A program made the translations under genes and the position numbers. This document shows positions 41,089 to 49,701 of a stretch of 64,000 nt of DNA, in pieces. The DNA lies in assembly GCA_033721235.1 (NCBI GenBank), contig JAWWAY010000005.1, positions 143,593 to 207,592 on the forward strand, read 5' to 3'. The notes below the pieces were generated by a model, which was not told where the DNA came from, did no database searches, and saw only the letters and a list, made by a program, of their open reading frames with translations. Within the stretch, counting starts at the first letter, position 1; the number at the start of each line of letters is the position of its first letter. Origin of the DNA: UBA5078 sp033721235. Lineage in GTDB: Bacteria > Pseudomonadota > Gammaproteobacteria > Pseudomonadales > Pseudohongiellaceae.

Positions 41089-41748
41089 CTAAGGCGCGTT
41101 ACGCTGAGACGGTTCCCTATCGAAAACACCAATCAGTTCACTAGGGTCCAGCTTCTGTCGCTGCTCTTGCGCTGCATGCGCCCACCAAATCAATTGATTA
41201 ATGGTTCGCGCGAAATAATCGAACCACGCTTCAGCGTCTTGTCCGGCTTGCACTATACCTTGTTCGTCGAAGACATCTTGTGCCTTGGGCACATGGGCCA
41301 TACTCGAAACTGGCAAACAGCCCAGCTCTGACAGAAATACTCGCATATTTATCGCGGCTCGCATGCCGCCCCATTGGCCAGCAGAATAGGTAATAATGGC
41401 GCTTGGCTTATAGGAGAACAGAGAGCTACCAAAGTGATTGAGTAAATTGGCAAGAGCTGGACTCATGGAGTGATTGTACTCGGGACTAAGCATTAGGTAA
41501 GCGTCAGCTTGCTCAATCTTCGCTGCCAATTCAACTAGCTGTGAGGCAGCTTTGTTTTTCGCATAGGAAAAATGGGGCTTGAACACTGGCTCCGGCGGAT
41601 AGTCCAGCGCATCAATTAGCTCCACATCGAAATCGGGGTAGCGCTGCTTAAGACAGGCCAAAACCGCCTTGGCCACTCGCAAACCCAAACGAGCAGGGTA
41701 TGGCGGAGTGCTATCTCGCACGGTGCCTAGAAAAAGTAAAAACTTCAT
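41089..41748 (-). CDS. NADPH-dependent FMN reductase family protein
   Basis: 219 residues from ATG 41748 (MKFLLFLGTVRDSTPP); the in-frame ATG at 41778 adds ten residues that do not fit the Rossmann-like start. Flavodoxin-like fold: FMN phosphate loop GTVRDS, and the family motif SPEYNHSMSPALANLLNHFGSS with the conserved P-E-Y-N. Members reduce flavins, quinones or azo compounds with NAD(P)H; the specific substrate is unknown. Lies 52 bases after the YHS-like gene, both on the minus strand. Confidence 0.88.
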   Translation of the reverse strand: MKFLLFLGTVRDSTPPYPARLGLRVAKAVLACLKQRYPDFDVELIDALDYPPEPVFKPHFSYAKNKAASQLVELAAKIEQADAYLMLSPEYNHSMSPALANLLNHFGSSLFSYKPSAIITYSAGQWGGMRAAINMRVFLSELGCLPVSSMAHVPKAQDVFDEQGIVQAGQDAEAWFDYFARTINQLIWWAHAAQEQRQKLDPSELIGVFDREPSQRNAP

Positions 41749-41799
41749 ATAGAATTCCAGTGTGTTGCGATGACCCAATAAGTCGCTTATTACTAGAAC

Positions 41800-42321
41800 T
41801 TACTCGTTGGGACTTAAATCTCCATTAGCAATCGCTAGTTGATAACGCAACCGTGCATTATCCATATTGCGCTCCGTGTCTTGTAAGAAACTAGTGCGGA
41901 CATTCAAGTTACCATTAAGTACCAACTGGTTGCCAATGCGAATTGCGGTGCGCGGATCCCCACGAGCTACCATATTGCCCAGGCTCATTCCCAAAGAACA
42001 ATGACCGCCAACAAATGGTAGGTACTGGTTGCGTCCATTTTCACCAGTGGCCGCCTCAAAGGTATTTTTATTGGCAGCACTTGCAAAACACCAACTAACC
42101 CCCTGAAGCTCTGCCTTATGCGCCGCGCAATCTGCAACAGTAATGGTGTGATTGTCGTAAGCTTCTACTAGATCATAGGCTATCACTTGCCCGTCAGCCA
42201 TACGTGAAAAACCGATTCCTTGATTATTGATAATGGCATCGGGCTTAGCCTGCGCTAGCACGACAGTGGAGCCCAATAGGCTTAGAAGCAATAAAAAAGT
42301 AGTTTGCAAACGTATAGACAT
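41800..42321 (-). CDS. Exported YHS-domain-like protein
   Basis: 173 residues. A signal peptide (TTFLLLLSLLGSTVVLAQA, cleavage after about residue 25) exports it. The middle reads GVSWCFASAANKNTFEAA, LPFVGGHCSLGMSLGNM, RGDPRTAIRIGNQLVLNGNL, which follows the YHS-domain order: F-ASA-N, GG-x-C, GDP and LYLN-type strand. YHS domains are associated with metal binding. Two Cys residues (WCF and GHC) could be ligands. A divergence from the usual YGGYCAW to VGGHCSLG is notable. Upstream in transcription comes the palindromic element at 42390. Confidence 0.7.
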   Translation of the reverse strand: MSIRLQTTFLLLLSLLGSTVVLAQAKPDAIINNQGIGFSRMADGQVIAYDLVEAYDNHTITVADCAAHKAELQGVSWCFASAANKNTFEAATGENGRNQYLPFVGGHCSLGMSLGNMVARGDPRTAIRIGNQLVLNGNLNVRTSFLQDTERNMDNARLRYQLAIANGDLSPNE

Positions 42322-42389
42322 GGCTAATTCCTTAATGAATTATTGTTGTGGAAATTCTAGCTCCCCGCAGCCTTTCGCAGATCACAAAT

Positions 42390-42475
42390 CAAAGGGGTCA
42401 GAACAACTTGATCGATCAATAATCAACAAATCAACGTCGATTTCTATTCAGGATCAAGTTGTTCTGACCCCTTTG
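42390..42475. mobile_element. Perfect palindromic MITE/REP-like element (GGGGTCAGA family)
   Basis: 24-base perfect inverted arms: left CAAAGGGGTCAGAACAACTTGATC (shown as CAAAGGGGTCAGAACAACTT plus GATC) at 42390-42413 and its complement at 42452-42475, loop of 38 bases. The GGGGTCAGA motif at the tips recalls the REP-like sequences found next to RAYT transposases in many gammaproteobacteria. It lies directly after the stop of the DUF2959 gene and could also act as its transcription terminator (the minus-strand product would end in AACTTGAT... with a strong stem). Confidence 0.65.
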
Positions 42476-42479
42476 GTTT

Positions 42480-43115
42480 TTATTGGCGCATTTGGGAGAT
42501 GAATGCATCTGATTCTGCGATTGCTGTTTGCATAGCATCTATGAGTGTATCTACATTAGTGTCGATGCTGTCTAGCTCGCCGCGCAGGGAGGCAATGGCG
42601 CGGGCGTTCAGATTGTGTTTTAGGTAGAGCACATTGTCGCGCAGGCTGTCCAATACTGGGTCCAAAGTATCTTCTGCCCGATGCATGGCGGCGATGAGTC
42701 TATCGTAGCGGCTGCGGGTTTCCCGTAGTTGTGACTCGCTTTCGCGTCTTAGGGTTTGATTGGTGTATAGGTCTAGTTCCGCGCTCCACTCATCGAACAG
42801 GGCTTCGGCAACGGACTCGACATCTTTGATACGACCACGGATAGTTTCCGCTGCGTCTTCGCTGTCCTCAAACTCGGCATTGAGTTTGTCGTAGACGACT
42901 GCTAATTCGCCCCCATCGAAGTTAACGACGCTTCTAAACTGTTCCAATGCATCTTTAAACTGCTCTTGCCCTTCTTGCTGAGCCGACTGTGCATCGGTGA
43001 TGCGCTCTACCAAAATATCTCGTTTGTGGACACCGAACTGCTCCATCGTATTGTAATAGGCCGACTCACAAGCTAGGAGAGTCAAGGAGATGAGGGCGAG
43101 CAACAGTTTACGCAT
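42480..43115 (-). CDS. DUF2959 family lipoprotein
   Basis: 211 residues. Lipoprotein signal LLALISLTLLAC with Cys at about residue 16, followed by ESAYYNTMEQFGVHKRDILV, which is the diagnostic DUF2959 start. The rest is long amphipathic helix (coiled-coil like: SESQLRETRSRYDRLIAAM) ending ...AFISQMRQ. Function unknown; the family is a gammaproteobacterial envelope lipoprotein. It follows the YqaE-like gene by two bases, in one minus-strand unit. Confidence 0.88.
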   Translation of the reverse strand: MRKLLLALISLTLLACESAYYNTMEQFGVHKRDILVERITDAQSAQQEGQEQFKDALEQFRSVVNFDGGELAVVYDKLNAEFEDSEDAAETIRGRIKDVESVAEALFDEWSAELDLYTNQTLRRESESQLRETRSRYDRLIAAMHRAEDTLDPVLDSLRDNVLYLKHNLNARAIASLRGELDSIDTNVDTLIDAMQTAIAESDAFISQMRQ

Positions 43116-43117
43116 AA

Positions 43118-43318
43118 CTAGGGTGCCTTCTCGTTAATGGCTTTGACAATACGGTCTGTGCGCTTGTCCGCTAAATGGTTGTGCACAAGGAACAAAGCGT
43201 GAATGACGCCTGGCACCCAAAACAACAGACACAGAAAAATATTTAGGATGGCCTGAAATGGCTTGCCGCAGAGAAACACTGCTAATGGCGGGAGAAAAAT
43301 AGCTATTACGTAACGCAT
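43118..43318 (-). CDS. YqaE/Pmp3-family small membrane protein
   Basis: 66 residues with two transmembrane helices: YVIAIFLPPLAVFLCGKPF and ILNIFLCLLFWVPGVIHALF, the Pmp3/UPF0057 signature (LPPLAVF...LLFWVPGVIHA). Members influence membrane potential and stress tolerance; the bacterial role is poorly known. Two bases upstream of the DUF2959 gene. Confidence 0.92.
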   Translation of the reverse strand: MRYVIAIFLPPLAVFLCGKPFQAILNIFLCLLFWVPGVIHALFLVHNHLADKRTDRIVKAINEKAP

Positions 43319-43483
43319 GATGGTATCCGTCCATTTTGTTTGTCGTTAAGAAGCAGTTTAAACCACTTTTTAGGCTAACTAGAAGCTCCTTATTCGCCCT
43401 CTCAGCGCTCGGCATCGAAAGCTCGGTACTTTCGGGTTAAGATAGCGAGCTCTAAGTTCCTACCCTCTAGAGCTATACGCCGC

Positions 43484-45964
43484 ATGAACACTGCACACGC
43501 CAGCCTTCCTATCGATAAGGTCATTCCACAGCTTTGTGACGCTATGAGCGCTAATCGAAATTGCCTATTGGTAGCCCAACCCGGTGCCGGTAAAACCACA
43601 CGCGTGCCTCTGGCTATTATCGAAGACGAGAAACTAGGCAGTGGGCGCTGGCTGTTGCTTGAACCACGGCGGGTGGCGGCCCGGCTAGCTGCAAATTACA
43701 TGGCTGCGCAAATAGGGGAAGACGTTGGCAAGCGCGTGGGTTATCGCGTAAGGGGTGAATCCAAGATCAGTGCTCTTACTCGCCTAGAGGTGATTACTCA
43801 GGGAATTCTTACCCGCATGCTGCAAGACGATCCAAGCCTCGAGGGGGTCAGCGGCATCATATTCGATGAGTTCCATGAGCGCAGCCTAGATGCAGACTTA
43901 GGCTTAGCGCTATGTCTAGACGTTCAAGGCGCGCTGCGTGACGACCTGCGGCTACTTGTTATGTCGGCTACGCTAGATGTGAAATCCTTGCTCGCCGTAT
44001 TAGGCGAGGAAACACCGCTGGTGGAATGTCCAGGTCGAACCTTCCCTATTGAGACCTTGTATCGCAATGCTCCTGCACGCGAAAGAGCGGAGAACCATCA
44101 ATGCAAGATTGTGAGTGAAGCGCTCTCTAGCCATGAGGGAGATATCCTGTGCTTTCTGCCCGGCCAAGCCGAAATTAGGCGATTACAAAGAGTGCTGGAG
44201 GAGCGCCTGTCTACTGACATCGATATTTGTCCACTCCATGGACAGCTAACACTAGCGCAGCAGCAAGAAGTGTTGCGACCCAGCCCACAGGGGCGACGCC
44301 GGATTATTCTGTCGACTGCCATTGCCGAATCTAGCCTCACAGTGCCGGGGGTGCGAATTGTGATCGATGGGGGTCTAGAGCGTGTCCCTATCTTTCAGGT
44401 CCGATCGGGGCTGGCTAAATTGGAAACGCGCTCCGTGAACGCAGCTAGCGCCGATCAGAGGCGTGGTCGAGCCGGGAGAGTGGCCCCTGGCGTTTGCTAT
44501 CGGCTATGGCCTCAGGATCGAGTATTGGCTTCTCATCGTGAAGCCGAGATACTGCAGGCAGACCTAGCAAGTTTGGTATTTGAGGTGGTGCGCTGGGGCA
44601 TTAGTAGCCCGCGCAGCGAGATAGCGCAATTGCAGTGGGTGGATACTCCCCCGCCCTCGGCTATTAATAGCGCAGTGTCACTTTTAGAATCTCTTGATTT
44701 GTTGACAAACGAGGGCGGCCTAAGCGAGCTAGGGAAGCAATGCCAACGCTGGCCCACTCAGCCTAGATTAGCGCTGCTATTGCAACACTCCATCGAACTG
44801 GCTTGTCCAGCGCTAGGATGCTGGTTAACCGCATGGTTTGAAGAATCCATCGGCGGTTCAAGCTGCGATATTGAGGCTATTTTTGAAAGTCGCCATTCTA
44901 TGGCTGCACGTTTATTAAAACGCTGGGAGCGCAGCAGCAAACAATGGGCCGGGCGCTTAAATTGCACGCTAGACATCAAGTCCTTAACGCCGATGCCCGT
45001 ATTATTGGCACGCGCGTTTCCCGACCGCATTGCACAGAAGCAAGGCGGTGATAAGGACAAAAGCTTAATGCGCTTTAAACTAGCCAGCGGTGGTCAGGCG
45101 ATCATATCGTCTCAGCAAACCCTAAGCCAAAGCGACTATTTAGTCGCTGTCGAATTAGACGGCGATGCCGCTGGGGCGCGAATTTTTCAAGGCATTGCAA
45201 TTAGCAAGAAGCAATTGGAGTCTTGCTTAGACAACGCCTCCCAATGGAATCCGCACATCTACTGGGACAATAATTCCGGTCGCCTAGTAGGCGAAGAACA
45301 ACGTCGTATTGGTGCGCTCATACTGGATTCTCGCCCCATGCAATCGCTTCCGCCTGAAGCGGTCAAAACAGCCCTGCTCGATGCCCTGCGCAGCAGAGCT
45401 AGCTTTAAATGGTCCAAAGAAGATGCTCAATTAATAGGTAGGCTTAGATTACTTAGGCGCATCGTGGGCGAACCGTGGCCGGATGTAAGCGATGAAGCCT
45501 TGCTCGCTTCGATGGAAGATTGGTTAGGACCAAGATTGGAGTCTATTACGCGCCTAGATCAAGTCGATCGACTACCTTTGGCCCAGTTTTTTAAAGAGAG
45601 CCTAGATTGGTCTTTGCAGTCTCAACTTTCTTCCATTGTCCCTACCCACCTAGAAGTGCCCAGCGGAAGCCACATCGCCATCGACTATCGCGAACAAGAG
45701 CCAGTGCTAGCTGTCAAATTGCAAGAAATGTTTGGCATGACCGAAACCCCACGCATAGTGGACGGAAAAGTGCCCCTACTTATTCACCTGCTATCGCCGG
45801 CGCGCAGACCATTGCAAATTACGCGTGATCTCGCTGGCTTCTGGGCAGGCTCTTATTTTGAAGTAAGAAAAGAAATGAAGGGCCGCTATCCCAAACACCC
45901 TTGGCCGGAAGATCCAAGCAGCGCTGTAGCAACAGCGAAAACTAGGCGCCACTTATCACAGTAA
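43484..45964 (+). CDS. hrpB: ATP-dependent RNA helicase HrpB
   Basis: DEAH-box superfamily 2 helicase. 826 residues, the usual size. Walker A AQPGAGKTTRVPLA (about 31-44), DEAH motif variant FDEFHERSLDADLGL, motif III MSATLD, motif VI-type DQRRGRAGRVAPGVCYRLW, then the HA2-like and HrpB-specific C-terminal domains ending KGRYPKHPWPEDP. Precise cellular role is not settled. It is on the opposite strand to its neighbours, isolated inside the accessory region, and followed by a hairpin. Confidence 0.95.
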   Translation: MNTAHASLPIDKVIPQLCDAMSANRNCLLVAQPGAGKTTRVPLAIIEDEKLGSGRWLLLEPRRVAARLAANYMAAQIGEDVGKRVGYRVRGESKISALTRLEVITQGILTRMLQDDPSLEGVSGIIFDEFHERSLDADLGLALCLDVQGALRDDLRLLVMSATLDVKSLLAVLGEETPLVECPGRTFPIETLYRNAPARERAENHQCKIVSEALSSHEGDILCFLPGQAEIRRLQRVLEERLSTDIDICPLHGQLTLAQQQEVLRPSPQGRRRIILSTAIAESSLTVPGVRIVIDGGLERVPIFQVRSGLAKLETRSVNAASADQRRGRAGRVAPGVCYRLWPQDRVLASHREAEILQADLASLVFEVVRWGISSPRSEIAQLQWVDTPPPSAINSAVSLLESLDLLTNEGGLSELGKQCQRWPTQPRLALLLQHSIELACPALGCWLTAWFEESIGGSSCDIEAIFESRHSMAARLLKRWERSSKQWAGRLNCTLDIKSLTPMPVLLARAFPDRIAQKQGGDKDKSLMRFKLASGGQAIISSQQTLSQSDYLVAVELDGDAAGARIFQGIAISKKQLESCLDNASQWNPHIYWDNNSGRLVGEEQRRIGALILDSRPMQSLPPEAVKTALLDALRSRASFKWSKEDAQLIGRLRLLRRIVGEPWPDVSDEALLASMEDWLGPRLESITRLDQVDRLPLAQFFKESLDWSLQSQLSSIVPTHLEVPSGSHIAIDYREQEPVLAVKLQEMFGMTETPRIVDGKVPLLIHLLSPARRPLQITRDLAGFWAGSYFEVRKEMKGRYPKHPWPEDPSSAVATAKTRRHLSQ

Positions 45965-45984
45965 GAAAACATTAAAATGCTAAT

Positions 45985-46027
45985 CTAAGGAGCCATAGAA
46001 TCGAATTGGCAATTATAGGCTCCTTAG
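45985..46027. terminator. Hairpin between hrpB and the pseudoprotease gene
   Basis: Perfect 10-bp stem CTAAGGAGCC (45985-45994) / GGCTCCTTAG (46018-46027), 23-base loop, between convergent genes. No T tract follows on the plus strand, so terminator function is likely but not certain. Confidence 0.5.
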
Positions 46028-46050
46028 CAAACACGCATATTTTGTATTGC

Positions 46051-47232
46051 TTAGTCTTGTGACAAATAAACTGTCAACAGTTCCGAAAGTGGGCTAGTAC
46101 ATTGGCCGTTGTAGGCCAAGAGCTTAACACTGTACTCCACGTCGGGAACGATATCCGTACTAAGCTCGGTGATATTACCAAAATCTAAATCGATTAAGGG
46201 CTCATAGCCTAAGCGCTCTGATACGATCAATTTATAACCTGTAGCTCCTTCCACCTCATCCCAATACAGTCGAATGCCGTTACCGCCGGTTTCTTCCATG
46301 GCAATGCTGGGAGCTTCTGGGCACATGGACTGGAACAGTGCGTCACTTATGGTTGCGTCGATAAAGTCTTTATAGTGTGCGATTCGAGCGTAATAATTGG
46401 TGGACAGCGCTGGACTACACAGGAATGGCGCGGGATAGCTTACTAGCCCTACTAGTGTTTGATTACCACCACTTCCAGTGACGATAGGCGCGCCGATGTC
46501 TTCGAAGCAGGTATGACTTTGAGAGTATCTAAAATTGATGTAAACCCTAGACCCATCGCTTGCGAACTCCCTGCCTTCATCAATGAAGTATTTCTCAGTA
46601 GAACTTGCGTCTGGGTTCACTATAATACCATTGGCTAGCAATACTTGATCACTATATTGTGGCTTGCTGACTAAGTAGCAATGTGCGTCTGAGCTGGAAA
46701 ACGCTTCCCCATCCACTTCGCATTCGACGAGATTGTCGCCTTCGGGGTTGAAATACCAATGGGCGATGGATGTAGTTTCGCTGGTACCTAGAACCGAAAC
46801 ACTTCTATTCCATAGGGATTTATAGCTGTCCTCATATATAGAGACTGGCTCTTGACTGCTTGGAGTATCCAATTCGAATAACAGAAGTAAACCATCCTCA
46901 GATTGGACCTGGGATTTAACAGTATGCAGCGTGCTGGATGAACCCACTCTGATCGCGTAATGGGTTAAGTCATTGTCCCAAATATCTTCTGGAAGTAGAT
47001 GCATCCAGTCGCGCCAGCATTCGGCACTCGTTGCCACCCATCGAGAGTCAATCAAACTACCTTGGCAGATCTTCCTTTGCATTAAGGCTAGCTCATTCAC
47101 TACAAAGATGGTCGCCACCCACTCCGGCATATCTTCATCGGAGACCTGTGGCTTTACAATAGCTATAGCGGTCATTGCCCAAGCACTCAACAAAAACATT
47201 ATTGCAGTCGGAATTATTACTAATTTCCTCAT
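46051..47232 (-). CDS. Catalytically inactive trypsin-like (pseudoprotease) protein with fibronectin-like C-terminal domain
   Basis: 393 residues with a signal peptide (about 1-24, LLSAWAMTAIA). It aligns in plan with the protease encoded just upstream, but the active site is lost: the TAAHC motif reads TSAEC (His to Glu71), and the GDSGGP motif reads CFEDIGAPIV, so the catalytic Ser is Ile246 and oxyanion Gly is Glu244. The Asp position (Asp113) is retained. The C-terminal 90 residues form a fibronectin-III-like domain (YWDEVEGATGYKLIVSE), shared with the upstream protease. ATG overlaps the upstream stop (ATGA, 47229-47232), so the two are made together. Possible roles: regulatory or decoy partner of the active enzyme. 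Confidence 0.8.
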   Translation of the reverse strand: MRKLVIIPTAIMFLLSAWAMTAIAIVKPQVSDEDMPEWVATIFVVNELALMQRKICQGSLIDSRWVATSAECWRDWMHLLPEDIWDNDLTHYAIRVGSSSTLHTVKSQVQSEDGLLLLFELDTPSSQEPVSIYEDSYKSLWNRSVSVLGTSETTSIAHWYFNPEGDNLVECEVDGEAFSSSDAHCYLVSKPQYSDQVLLANGIIVNPDASSTEKYFIDEGREFASDGSRVYINFRYSQSHTCFEDIGAPIVTGSGGNQTLVGLVSYPAPFLCSPALSTNYYARIAHYKDFIDATISDALFQSMCPEAPSIAMEETGGNGIRLYWDEVEGATGYKLIVSERLGYEPLIDLDFGNITELSTDIVPDVEYSVKLLAYNGQCTSPLSELLTVYLSQD

Positions 47233-48461
47233 GGCTGCCTCCTGATCACGCGAGTGGGCGACATGGCGCCATCACAATTAGCGTTTACCGCTTGAATACT
47301 TAAAGCAATAGCATCGTTCATCTGTAACTCTAGAGTCGCTTCGGTCGTCTCGACGGGCAAGCTCATTTCATTTATCTGCTGAGTGCTCACAGGAAAGTTG
47401 GCAAAACGGACACGATAGGACTGGGCATTTTCCACGGCATCCCAAGACAAGGTCACCCACTGAGACGATGCCGTCTTAAGGCCATAGTCGACGTTCAGAT
47501 TCATGGGCGCTGGACAAAAGTCATCGAAGTCTATGCTGAGGTCTCTCCCCATTACTTCGTCAATAAAATCGCTCACTTGACTTAAAGTGACAATTAAGCC
47601 AAAGCCTAATGAGTGAACACAATCCCCATACCCGCTGGAAACAATTCCCACTTGATAGACTATTCCTCCCTCTCTTTGAACTATCGGTCCGCCACTATCT
47701 CCAAAACAAGGAGACGCTTGCTCTTGTTCTTTCCATGCGCAAATTGTCTTAGGGTGCATGTCCTCCTCGGTGATATCTAAGTGTGGACTCTCGCCCCTCT
47801 CCTCGTCGATGTACGCGTTGTAGCGAGCTACACAGCCTGCCAATGGAAACAGATTTAATTGCAGTTGCTGCAAATAGCTAGGGCGCTCTGAGTATGTCCT
47901 GCGCAGGGTAAAACAATCAACGTCGCCCAGATCTGTCGCAACATTTACCTCTATTACTTCACATTCAGGATCATCAACAATCGCGGTTTTGCCAAACCCA
48001 TGTACCGTGGCTATGACGTCAAAATCGATTGCTTTGAAAGCAAGAGGCACATTATTAAGCTCTCTTTCTAGCTTGATGAGACCAACGTCGTAAGGTCTAG
48101 CACCAGAAAGATATAGCGGATGAACGATAGCCTCAATAGCATTGACCGCTTGCGACTCTGGATTTTCTATATCCTCTTCGCCTACTAAGACTTCGATAGA
48201 AGACAGTTGAATATCTTCTATGCAATGTGCAGCAGTCAAAACCCACGCAGGAGCAATAAGCGCAGCAGAACAAAACTGGCGTAAACTTGCCTCTCGACTT
48301 CCTTTATAAAGCAGCGCTGCAATCCACGGCTGCTCGCCTTTGACCGAGTCACTGCCGTTGACAATCTTAGGAGAAGCAGACAAGCTTTGCGCCATCAGAT
48401 GGCCAGAAAAAAGAAAGATAAGAGCTAGGGTAGGTAAGTAAAAATGCTTCGAGGTATACAA
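47229..48461 (-). CDS. Secreted trypsin-like serine protease (S1) with fibronectin-like C-terminal domain
   Basis: 410 residues. Start is TTG 48461 with AAGGAT eight bases upstream; no nearer ATG gives a signal peptide. Signal peptide about 1-24 (FSGHLMAQ); activation at K-IVNG (residues 32-36). Triad: His79 in TAAHC, Asp125 in YDVGLIKLE, Ser256 in CFGDSGGPIV. The residue six before Ser256 (S1 bottom) is Ser250, not Asp, suggesting chymotrypsin-like rather than trypsin-like preference. Cys residues at 64/80 and elsewhere support disulfides, so it acts in periplasm or outside. A C-terminal domain (about 315-410) looks fibronectin-like. Translationally coupled to a dead paralogue. Confidence 0.88.
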   Translation of the reverse strand: MYTSKHFYLPTLALIFLFSGHLMAQSLSASPKIVNGSDSVKGEQPWIAALLYKGSREASLRQFCSAALIAPAWVLTAAHCIEDIQLSSIEVLVGEEDIENPESQAVNAIEAIVHPLYLSGARPYDVGLIKLERELNNVPLAFKAIDFDVIATVHGFGKTAIVDDPECEVIEVNVATDLGDVDCFTLRRTYSERPSYLQQLQLNLFPLAGCVARYNAYIDEERGESPHLDITEEDMHPKTICAWKEQEQASPCFGDSGGPIVQREGGIVYQVGIVSSGYGDCVHSLGFGLIVTLSQVSDFIDEVMGRDLSIDFDDFCPAPMNLNVDYGLKTASSQWVTLSWDAVENAQSYRVRFANFPVSTQQINEMSLPVETTEATLELQMNDAIALSIQAVNANCDGAMSPTRVIRRQP

Positions 48462-48648
48462 TTACATCATCCTTGAATAGTAAATACTAATCACATCGTA
48501 AAGTTGTTCGAAGTATATAGTGAGGGTTGGCGAAACACCATATTCAGCCCTATAGAAGATCGACGAAAAAGTGCGGCATCGGGAGGCAGAAACAGAGTGG
48601 TTAGTGATATAGTTCCCCCTTATCGATCAGGTTCACGGGTTTGCATTT

Positions 48649-49275
48649 ATGGCCAGAGGTACTCTCTACACAATTTCCGCTCCTTCAGGCGCGGGCAAGA
48701 CCAGTCTCGTCAACGCCCTTTTGGCAGATAATAATGACCCTTTGCTCTGTGTCTCTGTCTCTCACACCACCCGGCCCATGCGGCCCGGTGAAAAAGACGG
48801 CGTGAACTATCATTTCGTTAGTAAAGACGAGTTTCTCGCCATGCGTCAACGGGACGACTTTCTTGAGTCAGCCGAAGTGTTTGGTAATTTCTACGGCACG
48901 TCTAAAGCCTGGGTACAGCAACAGCTGGCTAAAGGGTTCGATGTCATTCTGGAGATCGATTGGCAGGGGGCGGCCCAGGTACGCGAGCGTATTTCGCCCA
49001 ATAAGAGCATTTTTATCCTCCCTCCCTCGCTTACTAGCTTACGCGAGCGGCTGACTAATCGTGCCACTGATGACGAGGAGATTATCGAAAGACGCATGCG
49101 TGAGGCCAAGGACGAAATATCCCACTACGATGCCGCGGACTACTTGGTCATCAATGAAGATTTTGACGAAGCGCTACGAGATTTGCAGGCTATCATGCGC
49201 TCTACCAGGCTCGAAAAGCAGCAGCAATATCAAAACAATGAAGCTTTATTACAAGCTTTACTGGAAAATAGTTGA
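48649..49275 (+). CDS. gmk: Guanylate kinase
   Basis: Phosphorylates GMP to GDP with ATP, an essential nucleotide step. 208 residues. P-loop SAPSGAGKTSL at about 9-19, GMP-binding VSVSHTTRPMRPGEKDGVNYHF and the lid ERLTNRATDDEEIIERRM are present. First gene of gmk-rpoZ-spoT, normally directly after yicC but here 16.7 kb away. The 187 bases upstream contain its promoter and no gene. Confidence 0.97.
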   Translation: MARGTLYTISAPSGAGKTSLVNALLADNNDPLLCVSVSHTTRPMRPGEKDGVNYHFVSKDEFLAMRQRDDFLESAEVFGNFYGTSKAWVQQQLAKGFDVILEIDWQGAAQVRERISPNKSIFILPPSLTSLRERLTNRATDDEEIIERRMREAKDEISHYDAADYLVINEDFDEALRDLQAIMRSTRLEKQQQYQNNEALLQALLENS

Positions 49276-49393
49276 AACTAGGCGCTTAAGCAGCTAAATA
49301 TAAGGTGTGCCTGCGAATTAGAATGCATTGTAGGCGCGATTTTAGTAGAATCGCCGGTCTCCTTAATATCAGACCCCGAAAACAGGTGTAATT

Positions 49394-49684
49394 ATGGCTC
49401 GTATTACCGTCGAAGACTGTCTAGACAAAGTCGACAATCGTTTCCAGTTGGTGATGATTTCAAGCAAGCGTGCTCGTCAGATTCAAACTGGCGGCAAAGA
49501 CCCTCTTGTTCCGCTAGACAATGATAAGCCTACTGTAATTGCTCTACGCGAAATTGCTGAAGGCCTTGTGGACTCTGACATTCTAATCACTCGCCCAGCG
49601 CCAATGGTTACAGAGATGTCTCACGAAGAACTTACCGCTCCTGCTCAAGAAGGCGAAAGCGAGCAGCTCAGCGAGAACCCTTAA
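49394..49684 (+). CDS. rpoZ: RNA polymerase omega subunit
   Basis: Small subunit that stabilises beta' and helps bind ppGpp. 96 residues. Begins MARITVEDCLDKVDNRFQLV and continues SSKRARQIQTGGKDPLV, the omega signature. Between gmk and spoT, 17 bases before spoT, the conserved order that links omega with the ppGpp enzyme. Confidence 0.97.
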   Translation: MARITVEDCLDKVDNRFQLVMISSKRARQIQTGGKDPLVPLDNDKPTVIALREIAEGLVDSDILITRPAPMVTEMSHEELTAPAQEGESEQLSENP

Positions 49685-49701
49685 CAAGGGAAGGAGTCGG
49701 C

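Noticed and set aside
43840..43860. GGGGTCAG motif inside hrpB as a second copy of the MITE tip
   Set aside because: Only eight bases match, inside a conserved helicase coding sequence; coincidence.
49328..49351. TTGTAG...TAGAAT promoter-like pair before rpoZ
   Set aside because: Spacing is only 12 bases, too short for a sigma-70 promoter.
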